DNA of 64,000 nucleotides from Haliclystus octoradiatus. Taxonomy: Eukaryota; Cnidaria; Staurozoa; Stauromedusae; Haliclystidae. Below, piece by piece: positions 33,885-46,231 of this stretch. The first letter of the stretch is position 1. Each line of letters starts with the position of its first letter. The stretch is from positions 30,208,445-30,272,444 of the forward strand of contig OU744446.1 of assembly GCA_916610825.1 (NCBI GenBank). The letters are read 5' to 3'. The notes beneath the pieces were generated by a model. That model saw only the letters and a program-made list of their open reading frames with translations, did not search any database and was not told the origin of the DNA. Position numbers and translations under genes: made by a program.

Positions 33885-36326
33885 GTTGTTTGTATTGATA
33901 ATGGTAAGTCTTTGGAAGCAAACAAATCTGGAGAGTTATGCATACGTGGACCACAGACAATGGAAGGTAATGCGATACCACCTAATGTTGCGAAATCTAT
34001 CACTATGGATTTTGATAATCTGAAACCTACTGAAAAAATACTGAAAACCTACAGAATAGGCTACTGAATTAGGCTCTCAGTAGTTTTCAAATTTTAAGGT
34101 GCGTTTCAGTAGTTTTTCAGTAGAATGAAAGGTTCTAGTTTAGTGTCTGGTGAATTTCAGTATGGTTTCAGTACTCAATCCAATTCCAGTAAGTTTTCAA
34201 TAGGTTTTCAGTAGCGATTCGGTATTTTAAGATTGATAGGGTATGATGTAGAAGATCAAAAATGAGATTTACTCTGAACCTGATTCTTATAATACAGACA
34301 TCATTTAGTCTCCTTTTTTGTAGGCCTATCTGTCCATGAAGAGGTCTAGTTTTGACATTCGAATTGGCCAGTCAGACCAACATGCTCTGTTCACAAACTC
34401 TATTTTGAATGCTCTTTGTTAAATTGCTTGTTTACTCAAACAATTATGATTTCTATTGGAATTTTCTCTCTTTGAAACTGACCAGTAGAATAATTCTGTA
34501 AAACCTAAAAAAATCCTTTAATTGTGTGGGGAGATTTTTTTTGACACATTTATGAGTAGATTCAATGTGTTTTAATACTTTTGTCTGACTGGATGCTGTA
34601 TTGTTTAGAGATAGGAAAAGTAGCCTAGCTAGTACCCGTGTTCATAATATGTTATATGCTTTTGTTTGTAACTGGTAAATTTTATTTTGCAAACATTTTA
34701 GGTTATATGAACAACGAAGCAGCGACAAAAAGCACAATTAAAGATGACGGTTGGCTTCATACAGGAGATATTGGATATTATGACGACGACGGGCATGTTT
34801 TTGTCATTGATCGCTTGAAAGAACTCATCAAATATAAAGGCTACCAGGTTAGTGAAGTTATGTTTGAAAATGTTTAATACAGTATATCGATTTTAAAGTT
34901 TTTTTGACTGTCAATTACTTTTTCAAGCAGTTGCCAAATATTTTCTATAATTTGCCGCCTCATCAGGGAAGTTATCCCCTTTGTCTGGGAAATCCTGGTG
35001 CCACCCCTGTATAAAACTGGGGAGATGCAGGCACATGTCATGCTAGAGAAGTTGTAAACTAAATGTCAATTTGTATTTCTTATACTAGTAATACCTAATC
35101 AGCTGCAGTCTTGATGTCACATGGCAAGATTTTCGCGAATCAAAATATGCTGTTTTGTTAGTTTATTATCAAACTAACATGTGTTTTGATTCACCTGATG
35201 TAGGCTATTAACAATTTACATAAAAGTATGCATGGTATCATTGTGTACAATATATATCAATGGTTATAACATTTAAACTAGGTCATGGAATGGACTCCAG
35301 TGCTTGGTTGAGGGTCCCCAAAAGCGAATGCGTTCAACAGCGAAACCGTATGTGAATCTGTGAGTGAACCAGTCCCCACCAAACCAAGCACCGTCACACT
35401 GATAGTCAGTGGAAACATTAAATACAAATCTGTTATTAATTAATGGAGGGGGTGGGTGTGGACTTAACTAGTCATCCTGAGCGTCCTAATCTAGCTTCGA
35501 ATAGCGAACAATCACTAGCAAATTCTGATAGTGAGCAATCATTAGAAAATTTTGAATAGTGAGCCATCACTAGCAACTTCCGAATAGTGAACAATCACTA
35601 ACAAATCGAAACTAAATTGATAACAAAAACCTTCAGACAAATGATGATGCTACTGTCTTGCAAGCTAGCTTGAACAGTGCTGATTGAGCTACTCCCTAAA
35701 CCTTTCACTTACTGTATCACGTGAATGACGTTAATGGTGTTAATCGCATCCTCTCCTTTGTGTTATGGCACTTCCTGGCAATACGTCATATAAAGAACAT
35801 CGATTTAAGTTACCGCACCATGTATAATTTTGCCAAAGGAAAAGCCCAATACACTCAGATTTCCAGAAGGTAATATTAGGTTCCCCAAACGGCAACCATT
35901 CGCATCGTGCATGTTTAACCTTGGCTACAATATTTATAGCCCCATTAAAAAATGTATACAATACCACAAAAGGTTCATAAGTAGTTGCAGTCTTCATAAT
36001 AGTAATGTGCGTTATTGTTATTTTTCAAGGTACCCCCAGCAGAGTTAGAAGATCTACTCTTGGGGCATCCCCTTATTGTGGATGCTGTAGTCATTGGTAT
36101 ACCAGATGAAAGAGCAGGTGAACTCCCCAAAGCGTTTGTTGTAAAAAAAACAGAGACTAACTTGACTGAAAAAGATGTCATTGAGTATGTCAAGGAACAC
36201 GTATCATCTCACAAACAGTTACGAGGCGGTGTGAAATTCATTGACATCATACCTAAATCTGCATCTGGAAAAATATTGCGACGTGAAATCAAACAAGCAA
36301 TACAATCATCGCTAGATGATGGTTAA
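33885..36326 (+). CDS. 4CL/luciferase-like acyl-CoA ligase, last three exons only (locus 1)
   Basis: Adenylate-forming enzymes of this family couple a carboxylic acid to CoA through an acyl-AMP. Exons 33885-33966, 34702-34847 and 36030-36326, all GT-AG and in phase, encode the hinge and the C-terminal subdomain: [47 protein letters not shown] with the Arg kept; and [13 protein letters not shown] with the catalytic Lys, ending SLDDG. The N-terminal ATP-binding exons are not found upstream within the window, where instead transposons and the assembly gap lie. Either a 5'-truncated copy or a gene whose first exons are in the gap or misplaced. An AATAAA follows at 36464. Confidence 0.75.
35283..35462 (-). 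repeat. Fragment of the Ngaro-like element family
   Basis: On the minus strand: TTTCCACTGACTATCAGTGT, then GACGGTGCTTGGTTTGGTGGGGACTGGTTC in two parts, then about 90 bp ending in CCAACCAAGC-type sequence. It matches the A2/B2 junction of the elements at 32.5 and 62.3 kb. No ORF. Lies in the last intron of acyl-CoA ligase locus 1. Confidence 0.5.
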
Positions 36327-36409
36327 CATGTTACAGACCTTTTTATGGGATCAAACTCTATTTTGTTGCGATTGGTTTTAACATATTCTGAAGAGGCTCT
36401 AATTTGTTT

Positions 36410-36480
36410 GAAGTATTTTGATAAAATTAAAATTAAATTTATTAATTTGTTTGAAGTATTCTTAATAAAATTGAAAATTA
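36410..36480. repeat. Short tandem duplication in the 3' flank
   Basis: TTGTTTGAAGTATTTTGATA and TTGTTTGAAGTATTCTTAAT start two adjacent units of about 38 bp just after acyl-CoA ligase locus 1. One unit contains an AATAAA. Confidence 0.6.
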
Positions 36481-36916
36481 AATTAATTGTATGAATGAAA
36501 TGAATCTATGTTTTAATTAAAATAACACACTTTTTATACAATGTTTTATAAAGTAATATATTTTTATGTAATACAATACAGTATAGAGTATATATTTTAT
36601 AAACAGGATATGAGTCATATGACAAGGATATAATACATAAATATGTCTATCAATTTTCTATCAATCCTGTTAGAAAGCATGTTATATTTTATGATGTTCA
36701 GTATTGAGGAATGTGGAATAATTTATGACGTCCTGATAAACTCATCATAACATATTGAATTTTGAAACATTTCCTTGACAATGGGAGATCGGTGAGATCA
36801 TGCAGATAGTGAGATGCTCGAAGAACATTTTACTGTGAGTCTGCAAGCAGGCTACAAATACTCTCACTGCCCTCAGTCCCAGTCCCTTGTTCCTTTGAAT
36901 AGTCAGGAGTCAGCTC

Positions 36917-36940
36917 CAGAGCCATCTATTTACAAAATTT
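36917..36940. mobile_element. Single end of the CAGAGCCATC hAT-type MITE
   Basis: CAGAGCCATCTATTTACAAA matches the terminal repeat of 54496-55184, but no opposite end follows. It lies about 150 bp before the start codon of the complete acyl-CoA ligase gene. Confidence 0.5.
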
Positions 36941-37067
36941 GTATGTAATGTTTCCAAACTTGCAATAAATATCTAATCTTACCGGGGATTTGTTAACGTT
37001 TTTGAAATCTGTTTGATTGTTATGGTATTCAACATTTGCGGACCTTGAACTGTTGAACAATTGCAAA

Positions 37068-40000
37068 ATGATAAGGATTGCAAATCGTCGAGTCTTAAAC
37101 AGAGTTTGTAGACTGCCTACACATAAGTACCGAAGAAATTTAGTGAGAGCATCATTTACAGATGAAAATGTTGTCATATGTTCTCAGAAAGTGGAAATTC
37201 CACCTGAAAATATTAATTTGTATGGCTTTGTAACGAAGAACTTCAAAACGTACGGAGATAAAATTGCAATGGTAAGAATACCATAGGCTACTACGACTAT
37301 ATTTATATACTTATATACTAGAACGTGCAATTTGAATTCGTAGTATTCACGCATAATTGTTATCATAATCTATACCTTAATTAAATAATACAGCCTATCA
37401 AATTTGGAAAATATTCGGAGCTTCCAGCGAAGTTTAACGAGATAGACCGGTGAGGGGCCTAAAGACTGCGGATGTTTGGTAAATGGTTGGGTGAGAAAGG
37501 TCAACTCACCAACTCGCCGACGTTCTCAAATTTTGCTTTTGCTAAGGCAAATTTCACGAATGTTCGGCCTTATATAGCCTCCATATAAGATGAATAAAGT
37601 CTTGCTATGTACGGTGAACTTTAATCGAAGTCATTGGCATCAAAATAACTCGAAAACGTGAAAAGGTTGATAAATAGATTGCAAATAAAGCAGAGTCACA
37701 TTGATCAAACGATGTGACTATTTGACGGGCAGCTGGTCATTTACGCATGAGGCTATTTGACCGGCCGTCAACTATGCCTATGCTAAAGTGACTTGCGTCA
37801 CACATTTCAAGATTGTGAGCTCAAATTGACACATGACTCATGACTGCTGGTCATTTAGTCTGTTCTAGTCTAATTGATCTGCAATTTATAATTTTGAGAA
37901 TTTTGACCGGCATATGGCGTGTACAAGTCAAAAATATCCTAGTTAAAATAGAAATTATTATTTCACTTTACTTATACATCATAAAAAAAATTAATCTTCA
38001 TTAAAGTTTACTTTAAACCGGTCGTTTATTGCCGGTCATTTATTTACAAAGATTATTTGACGGGCTTGTATCAATGGAATTTAGAAAAAAAATGACGATG
38101 TCGGTCAAAACTCCCATTGTTATGTTATGTTAAAATAACAATTGATATGTTACTTGACTATGTCTAAGAACAAATTAAAATTAATGCTAACTTTAAACTG
38201 CCGGTCCAGGCATATATTTTTAAGCAAATATTATTTGACCAGCACTGTACATTTTGAAAAAAGCTCAAAAGAAAACAAAAGTTCAAGCATGGCGGGGACT
38301 CGAACCACATTTAAGTAAATCAAACCAGAGCCATCGATACGGCTTCGGCAGATAACTTAGACCTCAGTCTGAGTAGTAGCCTACTACGTGCCATACTATG
38401 GTCGAAAGCAGACCGGCGTATACAGAGCATATACACTATACAGTGCCGAAAAGAAAATACATGTATATGTCTTTTGGTTAAATATACTTATTTGTACTCT
38501 AATCAAGATAAATACTTTAAATACGGTTGAATTTAGAGACAGTAGAATTGATGCTATGTTTGTAAATGTTACTAAGGCTATAGGCTAATATAGGCCTAGC
38601 CCCTCCTTCAGTAGCCTACATTCACTGCTGGCATTGGAGTGAAAACATGCAGCTGGGGAGGGGAAAATAGCTTGCGCGAAAAATTTACAGAAATTCATAT
38701 CTAATTAAACTGATATACGGAGCTATAAGGCAAGCGTTTGGATAATAATTGTTTCAGATGCGACACATAGTATATAATATGTCAAGTAATAATATAATAT
38801 TGACAATTTTCCATTATCAGTTAACTGCATGATAACTGGTTTTCTCCCCAAACTGTAAGTGCTTGTTTATTGGGGATTTGGGGGACATGAACACCAGACA
38901 ATACAACATTGACTATGAATCAAACCCCCGCTTTGTAAAAATGTGATCAAACGCAAGTAACCTACATGAAATGCCTAAATGATGCCAACAAGACAACAAT
39001 CCTGAATAATTTTATTCCAAAACATAGGACAGGAATTATTTCCTCCCAAAAAGATAGTCAAATATTTCTTTCCTGGGGCCGCCCCTCATCCCCTCATCCC
39101 CATGCCTCCTACGCCTATGCAGAAGGAGGTTAGCTCAGATAGCAGATCAACCGTACTTCGGATCTGATCATCTCTGATCGACTGTGGCTCCAATCCCCCG
39201 AAGGTCATCTCGGCCTTGACTTTATCTAAAACATCAAATGAGTACCAACTTCTGATGGCGGATAGAATGATCCAGAGGAAATTGCATTGTGAGTAGCTGC
39301 GGCGCATCATTGCGCGTTGACAGTTGAGGCCCATCTGCCATGAAATTTGTTGAAATTGATCTGCAGTGTCGCGGCTGAGAGCAGTAAAGAATATTTAGTA
39401 TTTGTTTACAATCACTGCTCAGTGCTCTTAGCGAAAAGAACCGTTCCTCTAGAAATAGAAGAGTGATACGGGTTCCTTCGTTATGGCAATACTGTCTCAA
39501 TTACTCAATTACTAGATGCATAATGGATTACTGTAGTGATCCATGCTCTGCATGCCTATTGAACTGTCTGTTTTTATCATTTTTGATGTACCTCTAAATT
39601 TTACTAGATTGATGGTGTATCTGGCACTTCTATCACCTATAACAAATTGCTAAAAGATTTACAATGTTTTGGTTCTGCATTAGCCAAGATTGGATTCGGT
39701 AAAGGAGATAAAATTGCTGTCCTCTCTCAAAACTGTCCAGAATATGTATACCCCATATTATCTCCTGCTGCTTTGGGAGGTGTGTCAACAACTCTCAATC
39801 CAGCAAGTAAGCCTAATGAAATTATGTATCAGTTAGAGTCAAGTGGGGCTTCTGTATTATTCTCAAGCCCTCAAAATGCGTCAATTGCCAAGGAGTGTGC
39901 ACGGAATCTTGGAATCGACAAAATTATCATCAATGACCTACATAGTAATGTAGATTTAGATGGTGTGATGAAATTATCTAATTTACTAGATGATGACACA

Positions 40001-43000
40001 AGATCTTTCCCACAAGGGGAGATTGTATCAAATGCAAAGGATATTACTCTGTTACCTTATTCAAGCGGTACTACTGGATTACCTAAAGGTGTGATGCTAT
40101 CACATCATTCTGTTGTAACAAATGTTATACAAACTGAAGCATTTATGCCAACACGGGATGTTATATTAGCAAATCTTCCTTTCTATCATATATATGCTTT
40201 AGCTATAAGCTTAATCAATTCATTGCATTTTGGACGGACTATTGTTACACAAGATGGTTTTGAACCAGAAAAATTTCTTTCTGCTATCCAGAAACATAAG
40301 GTACGTAATGAGTCACCTAGCATGTGTACCAGTGCCGAGGTTTTTTCTGAAACCATAGGGTCTGTGAACTATTGTGTGCTTCTCAGCCCATCAAACAGAA
40401 CACCTATATAAATTTGTTAAATTATTCATACTCCAATTGACGCACTGTCACAAAACATCTATTGTCATCAAATCCCAACTCTTCGTCAAACTTATTTTAT
40501 TGGGACTACAATGAAAATCTGTTTTGTTTTTGTAGTGGAGTAGTATTATAAATGCTTGGATTATACTAATGTCCTGTCCCTCTGACCCTCTTACATCTAA
40601 CATATTTTTACACAAAGTACAACACAAATCGCATTCAGCACGGAAAATTGGGTATGGCTGACAAAAAGTTTCCCGGGCATAGAATGAATCATTTCTGAAC
40701 TGCTCATGAATCAATCTTATGAATTGTTTATAAACTGTTACTTCTTTATGCCAACATTTTGAAGATACAGTATCTACAAATATTCATATCTAACCAGCAA
40801 AACACACAGACAGACACGTTGATGTAGTTTATTTCTATTTGGTGTAACTGTAAAAAAAAAAACATTTTTCCTTTTGTTGGGTTCTTTGTGACATTCAATA
40901 TATTTGTGAGATACCAAAAATGTTCTGTCACACGCATTAGAATTGTCCTACAGTCAAACCTGTTATAACGGTCACCTCTATAAAGCGGCCACCTGTCTAT
41001 AGTGGTCACTCTTGCAATGTCTAAAATAATATTTTTTATTGAATCAAACCTGTATATAAAGGCCACCTGTCTATAATGGTCAATTTATTTACCTCTCGTA
41101 GCTGGCCGTTATATACAGGTTTCACTGTACCATACTACCTGTCCATGTTGTTGATAACAGTTCTATTTATTTAGACTGTAGGTGAAATGTGTTGTGCAAT
41201 AGCCTTGGGCTGTAAGAAATTGATCCCTATGACCTATAAATGACATCTGATGCTGATGTATACAATAGCGAAGCAGAGGGAAAGGTTTGCTAAAATTGGA
41301 AAGTTGACAACTTCTTGCTCACCTACAAATTTTAACATACTGAAACAGTTTCTGTATGAAGCACAGATTAATATACAGTAGATTTGATATTATAAAACAA
41401 TTTCTCAATTTTTATTCTCAAAGGTTGACCATCTAAATCTTGTTCCTCCATTGGTTTTGTTTCTGTTGAAGCATCCTATTGTTGACGAGTATGATATATC
41501 ATCTGTAACTTGTTGCACTGTGGGTGCAGCACCATGTGGTCAAGACATTTACACACAATTCTCCGAAAAGTTCCCACATGTTGAAAACCTCCATCAAGGT
41601 AATCACAAATAATAATTCAATTTAAAAAAGGAAAACTCAATGTGAGAAAAATGAACCAATTATCTCAAGTTATTATTACATCAAACAATTAAATAAATAT
41701 TTAATTCTGATATTCTGAGTACTGCTCAATGTTTCACTGTAGCAGATATGAATTTATATGTTGAAATGATTTGATGGGTAGAATAGGATTCCCTGTGATA
41801 AAGATCACAGAAGTTAGCTCAATTTTATAATCCTTTTAAACCGATCATAAGATGTCTGTAAAGATCCCATGGAATATTTTGTTGTTTGTGGACCCTTAAT
41901 GGACTGTTTGAACGCTTCACAAGATTCATGAATAGTTCATGATGTTCATATAACTGTTCTTGAACCATTCATAATCTCATTATTTATTTTTATTTTGTTG
42001 GTAAGCAACAGGGTCCAAAAAGTGGGAATCCAACCATCCTAGATTCTGGAAGGCTAGAGCAAATTCAGAAGAAAAGTGGTATTTTATGATTTATTGGCCA
42101 AAGTTAAGCAACAAAACTTTGGAAGAAAATGTTGAAATGCCTCTGGCACTTCATATTGCACAAGTTTAGTTAATCAATCAAAGTAGTAACCTAAAACAAA
42201 GTGTAATTTTAAAACAGATAATTTTAAGGTGATTGCAGTGATGTAAATACCAGTTTTGTATCAAATATTAATTCCTCAGCATGCGATTATAATTTTAGGA
42301 TATGGCATGACAGAAACTAGTCCTATGGCTATTCTTCAAACTGAAGGCAATTTCAAATTTGGTTCAATTGGTATTCCAGTACCAAATACAGAAATCAAGG
42401 TTGGTGGTAATAATAATAGTCTAGAAGCAAAAGTAATTTTGGATGTACAGTATAAGAAAAACATAGAAAGTCTTGTTCACGAAAATGTGATGTTAGCAAT
42501 ATAAAGTACCTGCTCGATGTTAAGCTTGAATTGTTGAAAATTGAAATAAAGCTCTATCTTTATGTTCTGCAAATTTAATTCTAAAGTTATCCAGGTAATT
42601 ACCCAAACTTATTTCATTAAGTTCAAGCTATTTTGGAAAAGCTAAAGAAAGATAGTTTTAGGCTACCGGTATGCAGATGGTTTACTAGACGTTATTCATA
42701 TTGAGTGTTTAATACAGAACCAGGGTCCGATAAAATATTTTTCCTTCCGGGATTCCAGTTTTTTCTTTCATACTTTTTTGAGTGATTTCATTCTGTAAAC
42801 CTTTTCACATCTTTTAATTTCACGGTTATTTTCATCAAAATATAATAAAAACTGCACAGTTTATCTCTTGTCCATGAAAGGAAAGCAAATGCTTTTTCTT
42901 CTGATTAAAAAAACTTTGATAGGCCTACAACTATTTCTTTCTCTTCCTTCTGAATTTATGCTAACCTTCCAGGTCTTTCAGTCCCAGAACCCCCAACTTT

Positions 43001-45686
43001 ATCGAACCTTGTACAGAACGACTGGCAAATTAGACGAACTAAGGTTGACGTATTTTCAGATACTGCAGAGATAATAGATCAAGCATATATCAAGAACTAT
43101 CTAGATGAAAATAGTTTCGACAAGTACGGCGTACAACTTGTAAGTAATTTTTACTGAACGCCTCTCTGGACAACATGTAAACCTGTGTAGAATCCAATTT
43201 TACATTCCATAATCTGCAATCATTTAAACCTTCTTTATTAGCATTTTTATTATTGCATCATCTGTGAGCTTCATGGTCTATCATTATTTTGTTTTGCTAC
43301 AATTTTGCAAATTCAGAGAAGCATCGCTGAAACACCAACCATATTGATCAAGTGGGCACTATAAAATTTGACTAAAACAAGAAATGGGAAAGGAATTTTG
43401 TTTACTGTATATATAATATCAAACTGTTTGTGTCAGCTTGTTGGAACATTTGGATTATGTTCGGTTGGCAGCATGGTCCGACAAAAGTAGGAATCCTTCA
43501 ATTCTAGATTCCGGAAGGCTAAAGCAAATTCAGAAGAAAGCTGATAATTTTATGATTTATTGGTCAAACTTCAACAAAACAATTCTGAATAAAATGTTGA
43601 AAGGCCTCTAGGCCCTGTGTATTTTTCAATTATTTAGTGTCTTTTTTCTCTTCTATAAATATACGCACTGTTCTTCAACTATAGGTTGTTGATATTGACA
43701 CTGGGAAATCATTGAAAGTGCATGAATCTGGCGAGGTTTGTGTCCGTGGTCCTCAAAACATGAAAGGTGAGATTAGCATACTCTTTGAATTGATAATAAA
43801 TGTTTTATTGGCTGGCATATTGGAGCACTGGTAACATGTAACTATTTAGTACTTAGCACAATAAATGGATTGCTCCAAAATGTCAACTCGCAAGCATGTT
43901 GTGGTGACATTGGAAAGAAAAGCTAGATCGGTATAACCCTCATTTGAGATTAGAGATCTGTGTGCTCATCTTTTAATGTATTTTTCTTCAGAAAATGTCT
44001 ATGAAAGTAAAGTTTTAGCTCTAAAGAACAAGAAGAGAAATGAAAAGGAGAAAAATTTTGAGTTAAAGTTGGTAGTTGACATTTGCGTGTCACCCAACAA
44101 TAACGGTCTAGTATTATTAATTTTCATGGTTTGCTGAAGTTTATTTTCAAAAACTCTAGGTTATCTGAACAATGAAGAAGCAACAAAAAGCACAATTAAA
44201 GATGACGGTTGGCTTCATACAGGAGATATTGGATATTATGACGACGATGGACATCTTTTTATCATTGATTGCTTGAAAGAACTCATAAAATATAAAGGAT
44301 ACCAGGTAAAGAAAGTCTGATAAGAAGTTTAACATAGATTTATGTTTCATGTAACAGCTAGTTTACTACATGAAAACGGAAAAACTGACTGCTAGGTATG
44401 TGGACAAATTAAAGTGAAGTAGATAATGATTGGTTGTGCATGCAGGATTGAATAAAATGTCCCTCAAACTATGTTTTCCAAGAATTGGTGGTCCTATAAT
44501 ACGGCTACTGTTGATAGGTAAATTATGCAGTAAAATATATTTTTGAAAAAATTGAATTGTACTGAAAACATACTGAAAATGTACTGGATTAGGGTACTGA
44601 CTGAATTGGTACAATTCAATAGTTTTTAAATTTCAAGGCATATTTCTGTGTGTTGATTGCAAATAAATATGACATCTTTCTTGTTTGCACTGCAAAAGGA
44701 AGTTACAAGTTTATCTGCCATGATACTAATTTTCCATGTAATGGCGAAATACCGATTGGTTTAAAGTACAGTAAAGCCTGTTATAACAACCACCCGTCTT
44801 TACTAGACATTCCAGTTACTAGACACTCCAGTTACTAGACACTCCAGTTGTACATTTTAAAATAGTCATTGATGCCGGTGTAATTCGTTTTATGTTATGC
44901 AGTTGCACCAACTCTGAAATATATCAATAAAAAGTCTTCCATTTCTCATTTCTGGATTTTCAATAGGGTCGACTCATCAAAAATCGAAAATCAAAATTTT
45001 TACTTTCACTTGTTATACATCTATCGAGCATTCGTCCATAACAACAACTCAATTTTTGAATATTTCGCTCTTAACTTCTTACGAACAAATGCACGGTAGT
45101 TGTGGTGATCTTATCGCGCTCACTCGTTGTGATATAAATTTTGCAGTATGACGTCACTTAACTTTCATTCTCCATTTTTCAATATTTGAAATTCTCACTT
45201 TTTCAAATGCTTATTTCTTAAAAAATACTTACCGTATCCGTTTATCGAAATAACTTGGCAAAATAATCAAGTCATTTAGTACAAGTCAAGGTAAAAATTT
45301 TGAGTTTCGATTTTTTATGAGTTGACCCTATTAGTTGTTCATTAAATTTTTGTGAAATTTACGAAGATGAGGTTATCACAAACGCCATAGTTGTTATTTC
45401 ATTTCCCTTGTAGGTACCCCCAGCTGAATTAGAAGCTCTGCTCCTGAATCATCCCCTTATTGTGGATGCTGGGGTCATTGGTATACCAGATGATAAAGCA
45501 GGTGAACTCCCCAAAGCGTTTGTTGTAAAACAACCAGAGACTAACTTGACAGAAAAAGATGTCATTGAGTATGTCAAGGAACACGTATCATCTCACAAAC
45601 AGTTACGAGGTGGTGTGACATTCATTGATATTATACCTAAATCCGCATCTGGGAAAATATTGCGACGTGAATTAAAAAATATGTAA
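37068..45686 (+). CDS. 4CL/luciferase-like acyl-CoA ligase, complete, seven exons (locus 2)
   Basis: Exons 37068-37271, 39608-40300, 41424-41598, 42299-42399, 43685-43766, 44160-44305 and 45414-45686 join in phase to 557 codons, the normal family length. The N-terminus [17 protein letters not shown] is Arg-rich and acid-free, like a mitochondrial presequence. Motifs: the ATP-binding loop [18 protein letters not shown] (exon 2), GYGMTETSP (exon 4), [18 protein letters not shown] (exon 6) and [13 protein letters not shown] with the catalytic Lys (exon 7). In exon 6 the conserved Arg of the IDRLK motif is Cys (IIDCLK, codon TGC), while locus 1 has CGC. In related enzymes this Arg contacts the nucleotide, so activity may be reduced. 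Substrate unknown. Introns carry several MITEs. Confidence 0.85.
38290..38345 (-). other. tRNA-like B-box sequence
   Basis: On the minus strand GGTTCGAGTCCCCGCCATGC contains a perfect B box (GGTTCGAnTCC). An A box with correct spacing is not clear, and no cloverleaf closes. Possible tRNA-derived SINE remnant. Confidence 0.25.
40951..41127. mobile_element. 177-bp pogo/Tigger-type MITE with TA target
   Basis: CAGTCAAACCTGTTATAACG at the left and TATATACAGGTTTCACTG at the right are inverted ends, with TA on both sides (40949-40950, 41128-41129). The inside has GGTCACCTGTCTATAGTGG units. Full relative at 59207-59372; degraded relatives near 44767, 50985 and 60710. Lies in intron 2 of the acyl-CoA ligase gene. 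Confidence 0.8.
42005..42150 (+). repeat. Interspersed GATTCCAGAAGGCT repeat copy
   Basis: Shared order with 43468-43615 and 48930-49090: a GGGAATCC box, AGATTCTGGAAGGCTAGAGC, AAATTCAGAAGAAAA, TTTTATGATTTATTGG and AAAATGTTGAAATGCCTC. No ORF or clear terminal repeats. Confidence 0.6.
42973..43139 (+). CDS. Unassigned exon inside the acyl-CoA ligase gene
   Basis: A 167-nt open segment between a strong acceptor (a long pyrimidine tract, then ctaaccttccag) and a strong donor (gtaagt). It encodes 55 residues, including [20 protein letters not shown] and FDKYGVQL. Its phases (2 bases in, 0 out) equal those of exon 4 (42299-42399), so it could replace exon 4 but cannot follow it without a stop. It shows no similarity to the ligase fold, and using it would remove the GYGMTE motif. 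It may belong to a nested gene or be an alternative exon. Product not recognised. Confidence 0.5.
43468..43615 (+). repeat. Interspersed GATTCCAGAAGGCT repeat copy
   Basis: Starts GGTCCGACAAAAGTAGGAAT, then GATTCCGGAAGGCTAAAGC and the remaining conserved boxes. It lies in an intron of the acyl-CoA ligase gene, about 1.4 kb from another copy. Confidence 0.6.
44966..45328. mobile_element. 363-bp MITE with TA target
   Basis: The left end GGGTCGACTCATCAAAAATC is mirrored by GATTTTTTATGAGTTGACCC at the right, and TA lies outside both ends. No ORF. Lies in the last intron of acyl-CoA ligase locus 2. Confidence 0.7.
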
Positions 45687-45934
45687 ATTTTATAAATTCT
45701 GATTTTTTCGCTTGTTGTTTCAAGAACATTAATCTATTTGCTTACAGTACAAAATAACAATAATTCAACAATGATTTTTTTAGAATAGTAAATTACAATT
45801 ATTGTAATATAGTTAAATGATTATTATTGTAATAATGTGCCCTTATTCTTTGTATATATGCTACAATTTAAATTCAATAGCCATTGATTTATATATCACA
45901 ATACATTTGCACATCGCTTTTATATAAAATGAGA

Positions 45935-46003
45935 GTCAAAAATGAAACATTCTAGATTTCTGCTACTTCAAGTTTCACACCAGAAGGTGGTCATCAGGCG
46001 ATT
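45935..46003 (-). ncRNA. Hammerhead-ribozyme module, minus arm (core intact)
   Basis: On the minus strand: CTGATGA (45997-45991), stem II CACC-TTCT-GGTG, GAAA (45976-45973), short stem III ACTT/AAGT and a TA cleavage step. Stem I is short (about 2 bp visible). Inverted partner of 46064-46130, with outer sequence AGAGTCAAAAATGAAACATT shared in reverse. Confidence 0.6.
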
Positions 46004-46063
46004 TATTTCAACTATCGTTGAAACAATATAATATGAAATAAATATCGTCTATGGTTCAAGTAA

Positions 46064-46200
46064 ATCGCCTCATGATTACCTTCTGATGTGAAACTTGAAG
46101 TAGCGGAAATCTAGAATGTTTCATTTTTGACTCTCATTTTATATAAATGCTCTGATTAATTTCATTGAGCACTATACCAAGAACTGATGTGTAACAATCC
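46064..46200 (+). ncRNA. Hammerhead-ribozyme module, plus arm with tail (core mutated)
   Basis: The core reads CTCATGA (46069-46075), so the essential G5 is C. GAAA is at 46090-46093 and stem I is CGC/GCG. It is followed by TTTTTGACTCTCA, AATGCTCTG...CATTGAGCACTATA and ATT triplets (to about 46230), the same modular order as at 17.4 kb. Probably inactive. Confidence 0.6.
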
Positions 46201-46231
46201 CACTATTAATGTTATTATATTATTATTATTA

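Noticed and set aside
37720-38240. Recurrent GACCGGC/GCCGGTCA words suggesting a regulatory cluster
   Set aside because: The spacing is irregular and the words may derive from decayed MITE ends; not enough to call a site.
39120-39215. Possible tRNA gene (GGTTAGCTCAGATAG ... GGCTCCAATCCCCC)
   Set aside because: The A-box-like part is fair, but the B box is poor and no anticodon arm or acceptor stem forms.
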